Below, one piece after another: positions 27,847 to 37,410 of a DNA stretch of 64,000 bases (position 1 is the first letter of the stretch; every line of letters begins with the position of its first letter). This stretch comes from Flavisericum labens (GTDB lineage: Bacteria > Bacteroidota > Bacteroidia > Flavobacteriales > Flavobacteriaceae). The stretch covers positions 496,001 to 560,000 of the forward strand of contig NZ_JBJJBQ010000002.1 in NCBI RefSeq assembly GCF_045446075.1, read 5' to 3'. The translations under genes and the position numbers were made by a program. Under the pieces are notes generated by a model, which worked only from the letters and a program-made list of their open reading frames with translations, did not search any database and was not told the origin of the DNA.

Positions 27847-28896
27847 ATGAGTTCACCAAATTCAATTCTAGGTACGTTTCTTCATGCCTTAGGAGGTGTT
27901 TCAGCGGCAAGTTGCTATTTGCCAAGTACTAAAACAAAAGGTTGGTCATGGAATACATATTGGTTAACTCAGTCGCTTTTTGCCTGGATGGTGGTACCTT
28001 TGCTTTTGGCATGGATTACGGTACCTAATTTTTTTTCCATAATAACAGAAGCGCCTTCAAAACCATTTTGGATGGCATTTTTGTTAGGAGGTATCTATGG
28101 TTTTGGAGGTATGTCTTTTGGAAAAGCTATTAACCATATAGGTTATTCTTTAACTTATACATTAGCCATTGGTATTTCTGCAGTTGTTGGAACCATAATG
28201 CCACTAGTCGTTTTTGGTGGTTTGGGTGATTTTTTCAACAAACCTGGTGGCACTATTGTTCTTTTGGGAATGTTGTTATCTATTTTAGGCGTTGCTATTT
28301 GCGGTTGGGCAGGGTTTAAAAAGGAGAAAGACTTAGCTAAAGAAAAGCTCAATAAAACTGGTTTCAACATGATGCTTGGGCTGGCATTAACCATTGTTGC
28401 AGGTGTGCTTTCTGGTGTTTTTAATTTGTCACTAGAATACGGGCAGCCCATTGCAGACATGGCGGCAGAAAATGGGGCTGGGCATTTTGAAGGAAATGCT
28501 AAACTAGTAGTATCTACATTTGGCTGTTTTGTCGTGAACTTTATTTGGTATGTTATAGCAGGGTATAAACAAAAAACACTAAAGGAATTTCTACCCAATA
28601 AAGATGAAAATGATAAAACTAATAATAGACTTTTAAAGAACTGGTTGCTTTCATCACTAACAGGAACTTTATGGTGCATGCAGTTTTTCTTTTATGGCTT
28701 AGGTCACGTAAGAATGGGCGATTACCAGTTTGCAAGTTGGGTATTGCACATGTCGATGCTTATTTTCTTTAGTTACATTGTTGGGGTGATTATGAAAGAA
28801 TGGAAAAATGTTAAAAAGCAAACTTACATAGTATTAATTATTGGGTTGGTTATTTTAATTTTATCGTTTTGCATAACGAGCTATGGTAGCTATTAA
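27847..28896 (+). CDS. rhaT: RhaT-type L-rhamnose/H+ symporter
   Basis: 349 residues with about ten membrane helices and the RhaT opening SILGTFLHALGGVSAASCYLPS. The segment GIYGFGGMSFGKAINHIGYSLTYTLA is also family-specific. E. coli RhaT imports L-rhamnose with a proton. Here it ends the sugar-acid operon and sits just before the pectin locus, where rhamnogalacturonan could supply rhamnose. No rhaA, rhaB or rhaD genes are in the window, so the route would be the oxidative one, or the transporter carries a different deoxy sugar or acid. Confidence 0.85.
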   Translation: MSSPNSILGTFLHALGGVSAASCYLPSTKTKGWSWNTYWLTQSLFAWMVVPLLLAWITVPNFFSIITEAPSKPFWMAFLLGGIYGFGGMSFGKAINHIGYSLTYTLAIGISAVVGTIMPLVVFGGLGDFFNKPGGTIVLLGMLLSILGVAICGWAGFKKEKDLAKEKLNKTGFNMMLGLALTIVAGVLSGVFNLSLEYGQPIADMAAENGAGHFEGNAKLVVSTFGCFVVNFIWYVIAGYKQKTLKEFLPNKDENDKTNNRLLKNWLLSSLTGTLWCMQFFFYGLGHVRMGDYQFASWVLHMSMLIFFSYIVGVIMKEWKNVKKQTYIVLIIGLVILILSFCITSYGSY

Positions 28897-29025
28897 TCAA
28901 TTCTGAGCATTTATGACCTTTTTAAAGTTAAAATGATGCGGTTAGGTAAAAATCACCTTTAAATTATTTTTAATTCATTAATTAAACCTTTTTACCTCAA
29001 AACAGTCATATTTAACATCTTTTAA

Positions 29026-29070
29026 TTTGAGCGTAGTGTTTTTTGTGATATTTTTGTGTAATCGATTGCA
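29026..29070 (+). promoter_or_regulatory. Promoter of the pectin locus with overlapping LacI-like operator
   Basis: TTTG at 29026-29029, a 19-nt spacer and TATTTTTG at 29049-29056 match the Bacteroidota promoter consensus fully. Directly after, TGTAATCGATTGCA at 29057-29070 is a 14-bp near-perfect palindrome centred on CG, the classic LacI/GalR-family operator shape. It would cover the transcription start. No LacI-family gene is in the window. Confidence 0.6.
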
Positions 29071-29083
29071 TTATTTTTAGTTA

Positions 29084-29767
29084 GTGAAAAATTTAACCAC
29101 TGGAATTGTAGGAGTTTTTATTTGCTTGTGTTTGCTTTTAGGATGTAAAAACCTAAAAGAAACTAAGCAAAGTGAAACAGGTGTGCAATGGATTCTGCCT
29201 GATTTTTTAGGAGAAAATTCAAAAGCGCTTAAGATTAGTGGAAATCCACAACTAACAGATTCTCCTTATGGTAAAGTCGTTTATTTTGATGGTGAAGATG
29301 ATGCGTTTTTTCTTGACTTAAACCCATTAGAGTCCTTTAATGAATTTACTATAGAAATGATTTTCAAGCCGGCCATAGATGGTGATTTTGAACAGCGTAT
29401 TGTTCATATAGGCGAAGTGTCTGGCGATAGGATGTTGTTAGAAATTCGCGCAATAGATGGGCTGTGGTATTTTGATGGTTTTGTGGCTTCAAAAGAAAAT
29501 AAAAAAGCATTGATAGATTCAACCTTAATCCACCCTTTGGCTAAATGGTATCACGTTGCATTTGTGGTTACTCCAAACAGCCTAAGTACTTACGTTAATC
29601 GAAAAAAAGAGTTGCATGAAACTTTTAAGTTTCAGTCTATTCAAACAGGAAAATCGTCTTTAGGAGTCCGTTTAAACAAGCGTTCTTGGTTTAAAGGAAG
29701 CATTTATAAAGTAAAAATAACACCGAAAGAATTGAGGCCAAATGAGTTTATTGATTTAAAGTCATAA
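29084..29767 (+). CDS. LamG/concanavalin-like lipoprotein
   Basis: 227 residues starting at a GTG (29084). The N-terminus VFICLCLLLGCKN is a lipoprotein signal with a clear lipobox. The mature part is a jelly-roll LamG/laminin-G fold: VVYFDGEDDAFFLDL, FTIEMIFKPAIDGDF and the closing ELRPNEFIDL. These domains bind carbohydrate or protein. As the first gene behind the regulated promoter of the pectin locus it is probably a surface or periplasmic glycan-binding protein. No catalytic residues are recognisable. Confidence 0.75.
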   Translation: MKNLTTGIVGVFICLCLLLGCKNLKETKQSETGVQWILPDFLGENSKALKISGNPQLTDSPYGKVVYFDGEDDAFFLDLNPLESFNEFTIEMIFKPAIDGDFEQRIVHIGEVSGDRMLLEIRAIDGLWYFDGFVASKENKKALIDSTLIHPLAKWYHVAFVVTPNSLSTYVNRKKELHETFKFQSIQTGKSSLGVRLNKRSWFKGSIYKVKITPKELRPNEFIDLKS

Positions 29768-29784
29768 AATACCACTAAATATTA

Positions 29785-31365
29785 ATGAAACATTTTCACC
29801 ATTTACTGTTCTTTATTTCGATTCTATGTTTGGAATGGTCAGTTGCTGCGCAATCTAAAATCTCAAAAGAGAAGGTTTTAGAAACGATGTACAAAGCAAC
29901 AGAGTTTATGGTGGAAGAAGTTAGTTATAATGGCGGTTATGTTTGGTATTATATGCCTGACTTATCAAGGCAGTGGGGTGAAATGGAAGCTTATAAAACC
30001 ATGGTTTGGCTTCAGCATCCTGGAACCATAAGTATGGGCCATGTGTTTTTAGATGCATACCGAGCAACGAGTGATGACTATTATTATAGTGCAGCGGAGA
30101 AAGCTGCTCGGGCAATCATTTGGGGGCAAAGCCATGAAGGAGGATGGAATTATATGATTGATTTTGCTGGAGACAGGTCTCTTAAAAAATGGTATAATAC
30201 CATTGGAAAAAACGGTTGGCGACTTGAAGAGTTTCAGCATTATTATGGAAATTCAACCTTCGATGACGACGTTACCACTGATGCAGCGCGATTTTTATTG
30301 CGTATGTATCTAGAAAAAATGGACCCAACATATAAACCAGCGCTAGATAAGGCTATTCAATTTATTCTTAATAGTCAATATCCCAATGGGGGTTGGCCGC
30401 AACGCTATCCATTAAGAAACGATTTTGAAAAACAAGGTTTTCCAGATTATACATCGTTTTACACATTTAATGATGACGTGATTTGGGAAAACATTAGTTT
30501 CTTAAAGCAATGCTATCTAGTGTTAGGTGAGGAACGTTTTCTCGACCCTATATACAGAGGTATGGAGTTCTATAAAATTTCGCAAGACAGTTGTGGCGCT
30601 TGGGGGCAACAGGTTAACATGCAAATGAAAGCGGCAAGTGCAAGAACGTATGAGCCAGCAGCTTTCCTTCCTAGTGCTACCTGCGAAAACGCTTTGCTCT
30701 TAATTAAGTTTTATAAGCTTACAGGCAATAAAAATTTTCTCGAAGGAATTCCTAAAGCTATAAAATGGTTGGAGGACAATGAGCTTCCTGAAGAAAAACA
30801 AGAAGGACGTAGAACCCATCCCACTTTTGTAGATGCTGAAACCCATAAGCCTATATACGTACATCGAAAAGGTTCCAATGTGAAATTTGGACGCTACTAT
30901 GTAGATGACAATGATAAAAATTTGCTGGCCCATTATTATGGTAAAGCTTACGTTCGTTTGGAAGAACTAAAAAGTGAATATAAAAAAGTCTTGACTTTGT
31001 CAAAAGAAGAGGTGGTAAAAGATTCACCGTTTACGCCCAAAAGTTTTAATTATGATGAAACACCTCAGAAATATTACGATTTAAATAGACATGCTTTCAA
31101 TTTTGGAGTTGACGAATCTAGGGTTGAAGAGGTAATAAATGAAATTGATGATAAAAGTAGATGGCTTACCAACAGGGCTTACATAAGTAATCCGTATATT
31201 GGTGATGGAATAAAATCAGAGCCAACAATCGAATATGCAACAACACGTGTTGGGGATGAAACCGATACGTCGCCATATCCAAATACAACCAATCAAGAAT
31301 ATATTTCAACAGGAACGTATATCAGAAACATGAAACTCTTGATTAACTATATTAAACTAAAATAA
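29785..31365 (+). CDS. PL10-like pectate lyase with C-terminal extension
   Basis: 526 residues with a signal peptide ending near SVAAQ. The toroid of the PL10 family is visible: NGGWPQRYPLR, the TFNDDV motif and the region of the catalytic arginine, Arg287 in SARTYEPAA, which corresponds to ARAFEPPS in canonical members. PL10 lyases cut polygalacturonate by beta-elimination with Ca2+. The core spans roughly 30-385, and about 140 further residues follow, rich in aromatic and acidic residues, which canonical enzymes lack. It differs from the second PL10 at 41545 and may act on a different pectin region. It starts 17 bp after the lipoprotein gene. Confidence 0.8.
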   Translation: MKHFHHLLFFISILCLEWSVAAQSKISKEKVLETMYKATEFMVEEVSYNGGYVWYYMPDLSRQWGEMEAYKTMVWLQHPGTISMGHVFLDAYRATSDDYYYSAAEKAARAIIWGQSHEGGWNYMIDFAGDRSLKKWYNTIGKNGWRLEEFQHYYGNSTFDDDVTTDAARFLLRMYLEKMDPTYKPALDKAIQFILNSQYPNGGWPQRYPLRNDFEKQGFPDYTSFYTFNDDVIWENISFLKQCYLVLGEERFLDPIYRGMEFYKISQDSCGAWGQQVNMQMKAASARTYEPAAFLPSATCENALLLIKFYKLTGNKNFLEGIPKAIKWLEDNELPEEKQEGRRTHPTFVDAETHKPIYVHRKGSNVKFGRYYVDDNDKNLLAHYYGKAYVRLEELKSEYKKVLTLSKEEVVKDSPFTPKSFNYDETPQKYYDLNRHAFNFGVDESRVEEVINEIDDKSRWLTNRAYISNPYIGDGIKSEPTIEYATTRVGDETDTSPYPNTTNQEYISTGTYIRNMKLLINYIKLK

Positions 31366-31382
31366 ATTAAATAATTATTGCA

Positions 31383-34184
31383 ATGAAAATGAATTATTTC
31401 CCTAAATTATTAATAAACTGGTTTTCAAAACCATTTCTTTATCTGTTCTTATCCTTTTTTTCTACATGTTTTCTGGGGGTAATAGCCCAAAATCCAGTAG
31501 TAAAAATAGATTTTGACCAAGGAGGAAGACAAACATCTGAGGTAGGTGCCCCTGGTTACAAGCCATGGGTTGTCACAAGCACAACCACTATGATCGAAAA
31601 CGGAATAACTTTTACCGTATCTAAATTTGGAAGTAACGGAGATGGAATAGGAACGAGTTGGTGGAAAGAGGGAATTCAAGACCCTAACAATGCCAAGTTG
31701 GTTGGAGACGGTGCTAAAGTAAGCGGTGGTACAGCGGACCAAGGAGGTCAGATAGAACTCCAGATTAGTGGATTAGAAACGGGAACACATTCGTTGCTTG
31801 TCTTTTTAAATCAAGTAAGTAGTGATGCCTTTTCATATAGCCCAATAGATATTTCTATAGATGGAAATTTGGTTGAGGATAATATTATACCAACAGTAAG
31901 GGCATTAACTCCTGCTAGTTCAGCTTCGGCTTATTTAACTTTTGATGCGACTTCTGGTAGCGATGTAGTTATTTTATTTTCAGCTGAAACTTCTGGGACT
32001 GAAGATGTGAAAAATGTATTGATTAATGGTTTTGAGCTAAATACACCAAACATCTTTTTTCAAGCAACCGATCCTATTCCAGCCCATAACAATGAGCATG
32101 TTGAATTATCTTCAGGAGGTGTTTTATTGGAATGGACACCAGCTGATAATGCGGCTTCACAGAATATATATTTTGGGACTGATGAAATGGCTGTTGAGGA
32201 TGCTGATACTTCTTCTTCAGAATACATGGGCAATCAGGACTCTTCAGACAATGATTACCAAGTGAATGATTTGTACACAGGTGAAACATACTTTTGGCGT
32301 ATAGATCAAATAACATCTGGCGGAGAGGTAACCAAAGGCAATGTATGGCGTTTTCGTCCAGCGCAATTGGCATTCCTTTCAGCAGAGGGCTATGGTCGTT
32401 TTGCTCGCGGTGGTCGCGGAGGCAAAGTTGTTGTTGTTACCAACCTTAATGATAGTGGAGCAGGAAGTTTAAGAGCAGCTGTTGAGAACGATATAGGACC
32501 TAGAACAATTGTTTTTAATGTGTCTGGGATTATAGAACTTAATTCTCGATTGGTTTGTAATACACCTTATATAACCATTGCAGGGCAAACAGCACCGGGT
32601 AAAGGCATTACAATTAAAGGAAGTTCTTTAGGTCTAGGAAGTCATGATATCGTTGTACAAAATATGAGGGTGCGATTAGGATATGACTGGAATGCTGACA
32701 TGGGTGGCATGGGATTAAAAGGAGACCATAATATTATAGATCATTGTTCAATAAGTTGGACTGTTGACGAAGCTATTAGTTCTCGTGATGCTGGTAATGT
32801 GACCTTTCAGCGCTCTTTAGTTTCAGAAGCTTTAAATGCTGCTGATCACTTAAATTATCCTTCAGGAACAGAACATGGTTATGCCGCCTCCATAGGTGGT
32901 GGTGTAGGAAGCTTTCATCATAATTTATTGGCACATAACTATGGAAGAAACTGGAGTTTAGCAGGTGGATTAGATGGCGGTGGATTCTATAAAGGTTATT
33001 TGGATATTACCAATAATGTGGTTTACAACTGGGGGTCCAGAACTACCGATGGTGGAGCCAAAGAAGTTAACTTTGTTGGCAATTATTATAAACCAGGCCC
33101 AGGCATGCAATTGCAACGTTATGCGTTTACTATGGATCATGAGAATGTAGGGATGGGGATGCAGCGTGCCTTCTTTAATGGTAACAAAATGCCTGGTTAT
33201 TTTGACGAAACCAACCAAGAGTACGGAAGAAGATCAAGAGACTCTAATGGTGCTAATACGCAGTACGAAACTTTTGTTAATGCAGAATTTTTTCCATCTT
33301 ACGTCAATACACATACTGCAGATGAAGCTTATAAAATTGTATTGTCTGATGTAGGATGTACTCAGCCGGTTTTAGATGAACACGACCAAAGAATGATAAC
33401 AGAAACTCTAGCCGGAACATATTCTGTTACGGGAAGTGTAACTGGAAAAAAAGGATTCCCTGATCGTGAAGCCGATTCTGGCGGGTATGAAAACTACCCA
33501 TTTATAACTAGACCAAACGATTGGGATTCTGATAACGATGGCTTACCTAACTGGTATGAAAGCATTATTGGTACTAATCTAAACTCTTCGGCAGGTGATT
33601 TTTCGGATGCTAATAGCGATGCTAATATGGACGGCTATACCAATCTGGATTATTACCTGCAATGGATGTCTTTACCGCACTTCAGTACCGAGAGTGGTGA
33701 AATCATTAGCATTGATTTACAAGGATTGTCAAGAGGATTTGAAAACAGTCCAACGTATCAAATTTCTAACGTTATTAATGGTTCAACTAACTTAAATGCA
33801 AATATTTTAGAGTTCACGCCATCGGCAACTGGTTTGGGGTCTTTTGATTTTACGGTAACCGATTTAGAAGGTGATAGCATGACCAGAACCGTAAATATTG
33901 TTAATGGATTTGACCTAACTTTATCGATTGATGAAAAAAGAATAGAAGATTTAAAAGTTTGGCCAATACCAAATAAAGGTACTTTTTCAATCAGATTAAA
34001 AAGCGACTTTGATAAATCTGAATACAAAATATTTGATATCTTAGGAAAAGAAATTTCCAAAGGAATTATTGTAGGTAATGGTGTACATGAACTAAAAATT
34101 AAGACTAAAGGAGTATTTATTTTAAAGCTTATTGAGCCTAAATCAAAACAAATACTACATACCCAGAAAATAATAGTGCAATAA
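31383..34184 (+). CDS. T9SS-secreted PL1-like pectate lyase with N-terminal accessory domains
   Basis: 933 residues. A signal peptide is followed by a malectin/CBM-like beta-sandwich (about 40-220), an Fn3-like module (about 225-320), a right-handed beta-helix of pectate-lyase type (about 330-700: EGYGRFARGGRGGK, VVVTNLNDSGAGSLRAAV), a Ca2+-binding type 3 repeat (DSDNDGLPNWYE, near 715), a cadherin-like stretch and a type A T9SS sorting domain (about 850-933: VWPIPNKGTFSIRL to KIIVQ). The protein should cross the outer membrane via T9SS and stay on the surface or be released. It depolymerises pectin outside the cell. The 13-bp hairpin after it ends this transcript segment. Confidence 0.88.
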   Translation: MKMNYFPKLLINWFSKPFLYLFLSFFSTCFLGVIAQNPVVKIDFDQGGRQTSEVGAPGYKPWVVTSTTTMIENGITFTVSKFGSNGDGIGTSWWKEGIQDPNNAKLVGDGAKVSGGTADQGGQIELQISGLETGTHSLLVFLNQVSSDAFSYSPIDISIDGNLVEDNIIPTVRALTPASSASAYLTFDATSGSDVVILFSAETSGTEDVKNVLINGFELNTPNIFFQATDPIPAHNNEHVELSSGGVLLEWTPADNAASQNIYFGTDEMAVEDADTSSSEYMGNQDSSDNDYQVNDLYTGETYFWRIDQITSGGEVTKGNVWRFRPAQLAFLSAEGYGRFARGGRGGKVVVVTNLNDSGAGSLRAAVENDIGPRTIVFNVSGIIELNSRLVCNTPYITIAGQTAPGKGITIKGSSLGLGSHDIVVQNMRVRLGYDWNADMGGMGLKGDHNIIDHCSISWTVDEAISSRDAGNVTFQRSLVSEALNAADHLNYPSGTEHGYAASIGGGVGSFHHNLLAHNYGRNWSLAGGLDGGGFYKGYLDITNNVVYNWGSRTTDGGAKEVNFVGNYYKPGPGMQLQRYAFTMDHENVGMGMQRAFFNGNKMPGYFDETNQEYGRRSRDSNGANTQYETFVNAEFFPSYVNTHTADEAYKIVLSDVGCTQPVLDEHDQRMITETLAGTYSVTGSVTGKKGFPDREADSGGYENYPFITRPNDWDSDNDGLPNWYESIIGTNLNSSAGDFSDANSDANMDGYTNLDYYLQWMSLPHFSTESGEIISIDLQGLSRGFENSPTYQISNVINGSTNLNANILEFTPSATGLGSFDFTVTDLEGDSMTRTVNIVNGFDLTLSIDEKRIEDLKVWPIPNKGTFSIRLKSDFDKSEYKIFDILGKEISKGIIVGNGVHELKIKTKGVFILKLIEPKSKQILHTQKIIVQ

Positions 34185-34192
34185 ATAATAAG

Positions 34193-34230
34193 TATAAAGG
34201 CATTCTCATAAACGAATGCCTTTATATTTT
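34193..34230 (+). terminator. Intrinsic terminator inside the pectin locus
   Basis: A perfect 13-bp stem (TATAAAGGCATTC / GAATGCCTTTATA) with an 8-nt loop runs into TATTTT, just after the PL1 gene and 20 bp before the next start. It probably lowers expression of the downstream genes relative to the lyase. Confidence 0.8.
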
Positions 34231-34249
34231 AAAAAGAGAACAATAACTT

Positions 34250-37200
34250 ATGAAAATCGAATGGGCGAAACATATAAAACCCTATGTTTTGTTACTGGTT
34301 ATGGCATGTCCTTCCATAGCGTTTGTGCACTTTAAAACAACAAAAAATTCGCCAATTCACATAACTAAAAATGGTAAACTGGAATATAAAATTGAACCAA
34401 ATGGCGACCGTGTTCCAGACTATTCTTATAGTGGTTATAAAGCTTCAGAGTCTGTAATTCCAAATGTGCCAATTAAAGTTGTCATTCCAGAGACACAAGA
34501 TGACGCAACCTTATTGATACAATCGGCAATCGATTATGTTTCTGACTTGCCTTTAAATGAAAACGGATTTCGAGGAACAGTTCTATTAAAACGGGGTGTT
34601 TACAAAATTAATGGAAGTTTAAAAATCTCAAAAAGTGGTGTGGTTTTACGTGGTAGTGGCTCTGGGGAAAATGGGACAAAACTTTTAGCTACGGGAACAG
34701 ATAGGGCGACACTAATACGAATCGCTGGTACCAACAACAGAGTTTTAAAAAAATCTGTTGAATTAGAAGAAAAGTACTTTCCCGTAAACACTTCCATATT
34801 AACTTTCTCTAATAAACATCCTTTTAATGTCGGAGATAAGGTTATTGTAAACCGACCATCGACTAAAGAATGGATTGAAAGCATTGGTGCCGATAAAATA
34901 GGTGCTTATGTAGATTATCCACTTACGGTTTGGGAACCTGGTGATTTCGATATTAATTGGGATAGGAAAGTCGTTGCCATTAGTGAAAATTCCATAACGC
35001 TTGATGTACCGTTAACCAATAGTTTGGACCCGAAATATGGAATTTCAACCGTTTCCAAATATAATTGGGATGGGCGAATAAATAATATTGGCATTGAAAA
35101 CCTGCAATGTGTTTCAACCTTCGATAACTCTAACCAAAAGGATGAAAATCACCGTTGGATGGCCATAACCATGGAAAATGTTTATGATTCTTGGGTGCGC
35201 CGTGTTACGGCAAAGAACTTTGTAAGTTCTGCTGTGGCTATTTGGGATACAGCAAAATGCATTACGGTTGAAGATTGTAAATCGCTTAATCCCGTTGGCG
35301 AAATCGGAAACTATCGTCGGTATTCATTCCAAACACAAGGTCAGCAAGTACTTTTTCAGCGTTGTTATGCTGAGTATGCTTATCATGCTTTTACGGTAGG
35401 ATTTACAACCCCCGGCCCAAATGCATTTGTACAGTGCTATTCCTATATGCCTTATAATTTCAGCGGAGCTATTGGTGGGTGGTCAAATGGTATTTTATTT
35501 GATAAGATGACGGTTGATGGTGGCAATTTAAGTTTCGACTATCGCGATGTTGACGGACAAGGTGGAGGATGGAGTACGGCCAATTCCTTCAGTTGGCAAA
35601 CCAGGGCAGCAAAAATTTATTTATCAAAACCACCAGAAGCACAAAACTGGGCTTATGGTAGTTGGGCGCAAGGCTACGGAAAAGGACATCATGAATTAGA
35701 ACATACATTCATTAAACCTGAAAGTTTGTTTTATGCCCAATTAGAAGCACGAACAGGTGAAAAATCCGTTGAAGAAGATAAAATATTAATTTATGATTCG
35801 AGTAGTACGACGGCACCGTTTACCGAATTAACCAAAGAATATAGTGAACGGTCTAAATCTCCTGACTTAATAATGGATGTTTGGATTGATAAAATGATTG
35901 AAAAATATCCTATTATATCAGATGCATCAGAAGCCAAAGTTTGGAGCAAAGACGATATATCTGATGTAAATAAAGAAAAGAATGAAATTATTCCTGTACA
36001 GCTAAAAGAAGGAAAGATTACAATTGGAAATAAAGTGGTTGCTGGAGGAAGAGATAGGACATCTTTATGGCGAGGTTCTACTAGACCGTCACAATTGAAA
36101 CGACCAAGCCCAAATTTGGTTCGGTTTGTTCCTGGGAGAGTTGGACGGGGGTTGACCGACGATTTAGATACTCTAGTGGCAGACATGCACAAAAAAAATG
36201 TTTCGGTCATGCAGAATTACCCATCCCTTTGGTATGAACGGAGAAGGGATGATCATGCTAGAACACGACGTGCCGATGCCGACGTATGGGCTCCATTTTA
36301 TGAACAACCTTTTAGTCGTAGTGGTGAGGGAGAAGCTTTTGATAGATTGAGTAAATACGACTTAACTAAATGGAATACTTGGTATTGGTCTAGGTTAAAA
36401 CAATTTGCCAACCTGGCCGATACAAATGGATTGGTTTTCATTCAAGAACACTATTTACAGCATAACATTATTGAAGAAGGCGCGCACTGGGCTGATTACC
36501 CCTGGCGAACAGCAAACAATATTAACAATACACAGTTTGCCGAAAACCCCCATTACGCTGGTGACAAACGAATTTATATGGCAGAAGAGTTTTATGATAC
36601 AACTAATGTGGTTAGAAATAAACTTCACAAACAATACATTCGTAAATGCCTTGAGGAGTTTAAAGACAATACCAATATAATCCATCATTTAGGATGGGAA
36701 TATACAGGTCCAGTTCATTTTGTCCAGTTTTGGTTGGATGAGATTTCAGCTTGGGAAAAGGAAAACAACACAGATGTTTTAGTCATGTTGCCAGGGACTA
36801 AAGACGTGCAGGATGCTATTTTGTCGGATGCAAAACGCTCTAAATTGGTTGATGTTGTTGATATCATTCAATGGAAAAATAGAGACGATGGAACCTTATA
36901 CGCACCTCCGGGCGGTGTAAGCATGGCAGGGCGGCAATATGCAAGAATTATGAATCCGGGTAAAACCTCTTTTGACCAAATCTATAACGCTGTTTTAGAA
37001 TATAAAACTAAGTTTCCTTATAAAGCTATCGTGTTTTCTCAACGAGGCGCTCCTTTTTCTAACTGGGCAACATTTATGGCAGGAGGATCATTGGCATCAA
37101 TGCCGCAAATTAAAGAAAGCAAATTTCTTGAAGATGCCATTAAAATGGAAAGTTATACCACCGAAACCGATAATTCAAAATCGTATGTTTTAGGAAAAAA

Positions 37201-37399
37201 AGGGTTGGGATATATTGTTTTTACTGAGAACGAAAAGATTAATTTGGATTTAAAAAGCGATAATGGAGCTTACCGTTTGTATTGGATTAACCCAAAAACA
37301 GGTGAAGTAATACCGACGAACATGGTTGTGGATAATTCAACAAAAAGTATCAATTCACCAGAAGAAGGTCCTATTGTGGCCTGGCTTCGAAAAGAATAA
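34250..37399 (+). CDS. Beta-helix protein with DUF6298-like C-terminal domain
   Basis: 1,049 residues with an N-terminal membrane signal. Residues ~60-500 form a right-handed parallel beta-helix of the pectin-lyase fold (VLLKRGVYKINGSLKI, GSGSGENGTKLLA). From about 590 a second large domain begins: RFVPGRVGRGLTDDLDTLVADM, HHLGWEYTGPVHF, then IIQWKNRDDGTLYAPPGGVS. This resembles the DUF6298 family, a TIM-barrel-like putative glycosidase with a C-terminal beta domain (LGKKGLGYIVFTENEKI). Such two-domain proteins recur in flavobacterial pectin loci, from memory. It could couple two activities on one pectin branch. No catalytic residue can be assigned with confidence. Confidence 0.7.
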   Translation: MKIEWAKHIKPYVLLLVMACPSIAFVHFKTTKNSPIHITKNGKLEYKIEPNGDRVPDYSYSGYKASESVIPNVPIKVVIPETQDDATLLIQSAIDYVSDLPLNENGFRGTVLLKRGVYKINGSLKISKSGVVLRGSGSGENGTKLLATGTDRATLIRIAGTNNRVLKKSVELEEKYFPVNTSILTFSNKHPFNVGDKVIVNRPSTKEWIESIGADKIGAYVDYPLTVWEPGDFDINWDRKVVAISENSITLDVPLTNSLDPKYGISTVSKYNWDGRINNIGIENLQCVSTFDNSNQKDENHRWMAITMENVYDSWVRRVTAKNFVSSAVAIWDTAKCITVEDCKSLNPVGEIGNYRRYSFQTQGQQVLFQRCYAEYAYHAFTVGFTTPGPNAFVQCYSYMPYNFSGAIGGWSNGILFDKMTVDGGNLSFDYRDVDGQGGGWSTANSFSWQTRAAKIYLSKPPEAQNWAYGSWAQGYGKGHHELEHTFIKPESLFYAQLEARTGEKSVEEDKILIYDSSSTTAPFTELTKEYSERSKSPDLIMDVWIDKMIEKYPIISDASEAKVWSKDDISDVNKEKNEIIPVQLKEGKITIGNKVVAGGRDRTSLWRGSTRPSQLKRPSPNLVRFVPGRVGRGLTDDLDTLVADMHKKNVSVMQNYPSLWYERRRDDHARTRRADADVWAPFYEQPFSRSGEGEAFDRLSKYDLTKWNTWYWSRLKQFANLADTNGLVFIQEHYLQHNIIEEGAHWADYPWRTANNINNTQFAENPHYAGDKRIYMAEEFYDTTNVVRNKLHKQYIRKCLEEFKDNTNIIHHLGWEYTGPVHFVQFWLDEISAWEKENNTDVLVMLPGTKDVQDAILSDAKRSKLVDVVDIIQWKNRDDGTLYAPPGGVSMAGRQYARIMNPGKTSFDQIYNAVLEYKTKFPYKAIVFSQRGAPFSNWATFMAGGSLASMPQIKESKFLEDAIKMESYTTETDNSKSYVLGKKGLGYIVFTENEKINLDLKSDNGAYRLYWINPKTGEVIPTNMVVDNSTKSINSPEEGPIVAWLRKE

Positions 37400-37410
37400 A
37401 TCAGCTAAAC

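Noticed and set aside
28155..28679. 174-aa open frame on the minus strand
   Set aside because: It lies wholly inside rhaT on the opposite strand, is not homologous to anything I recognise, and has no promoter or start context.
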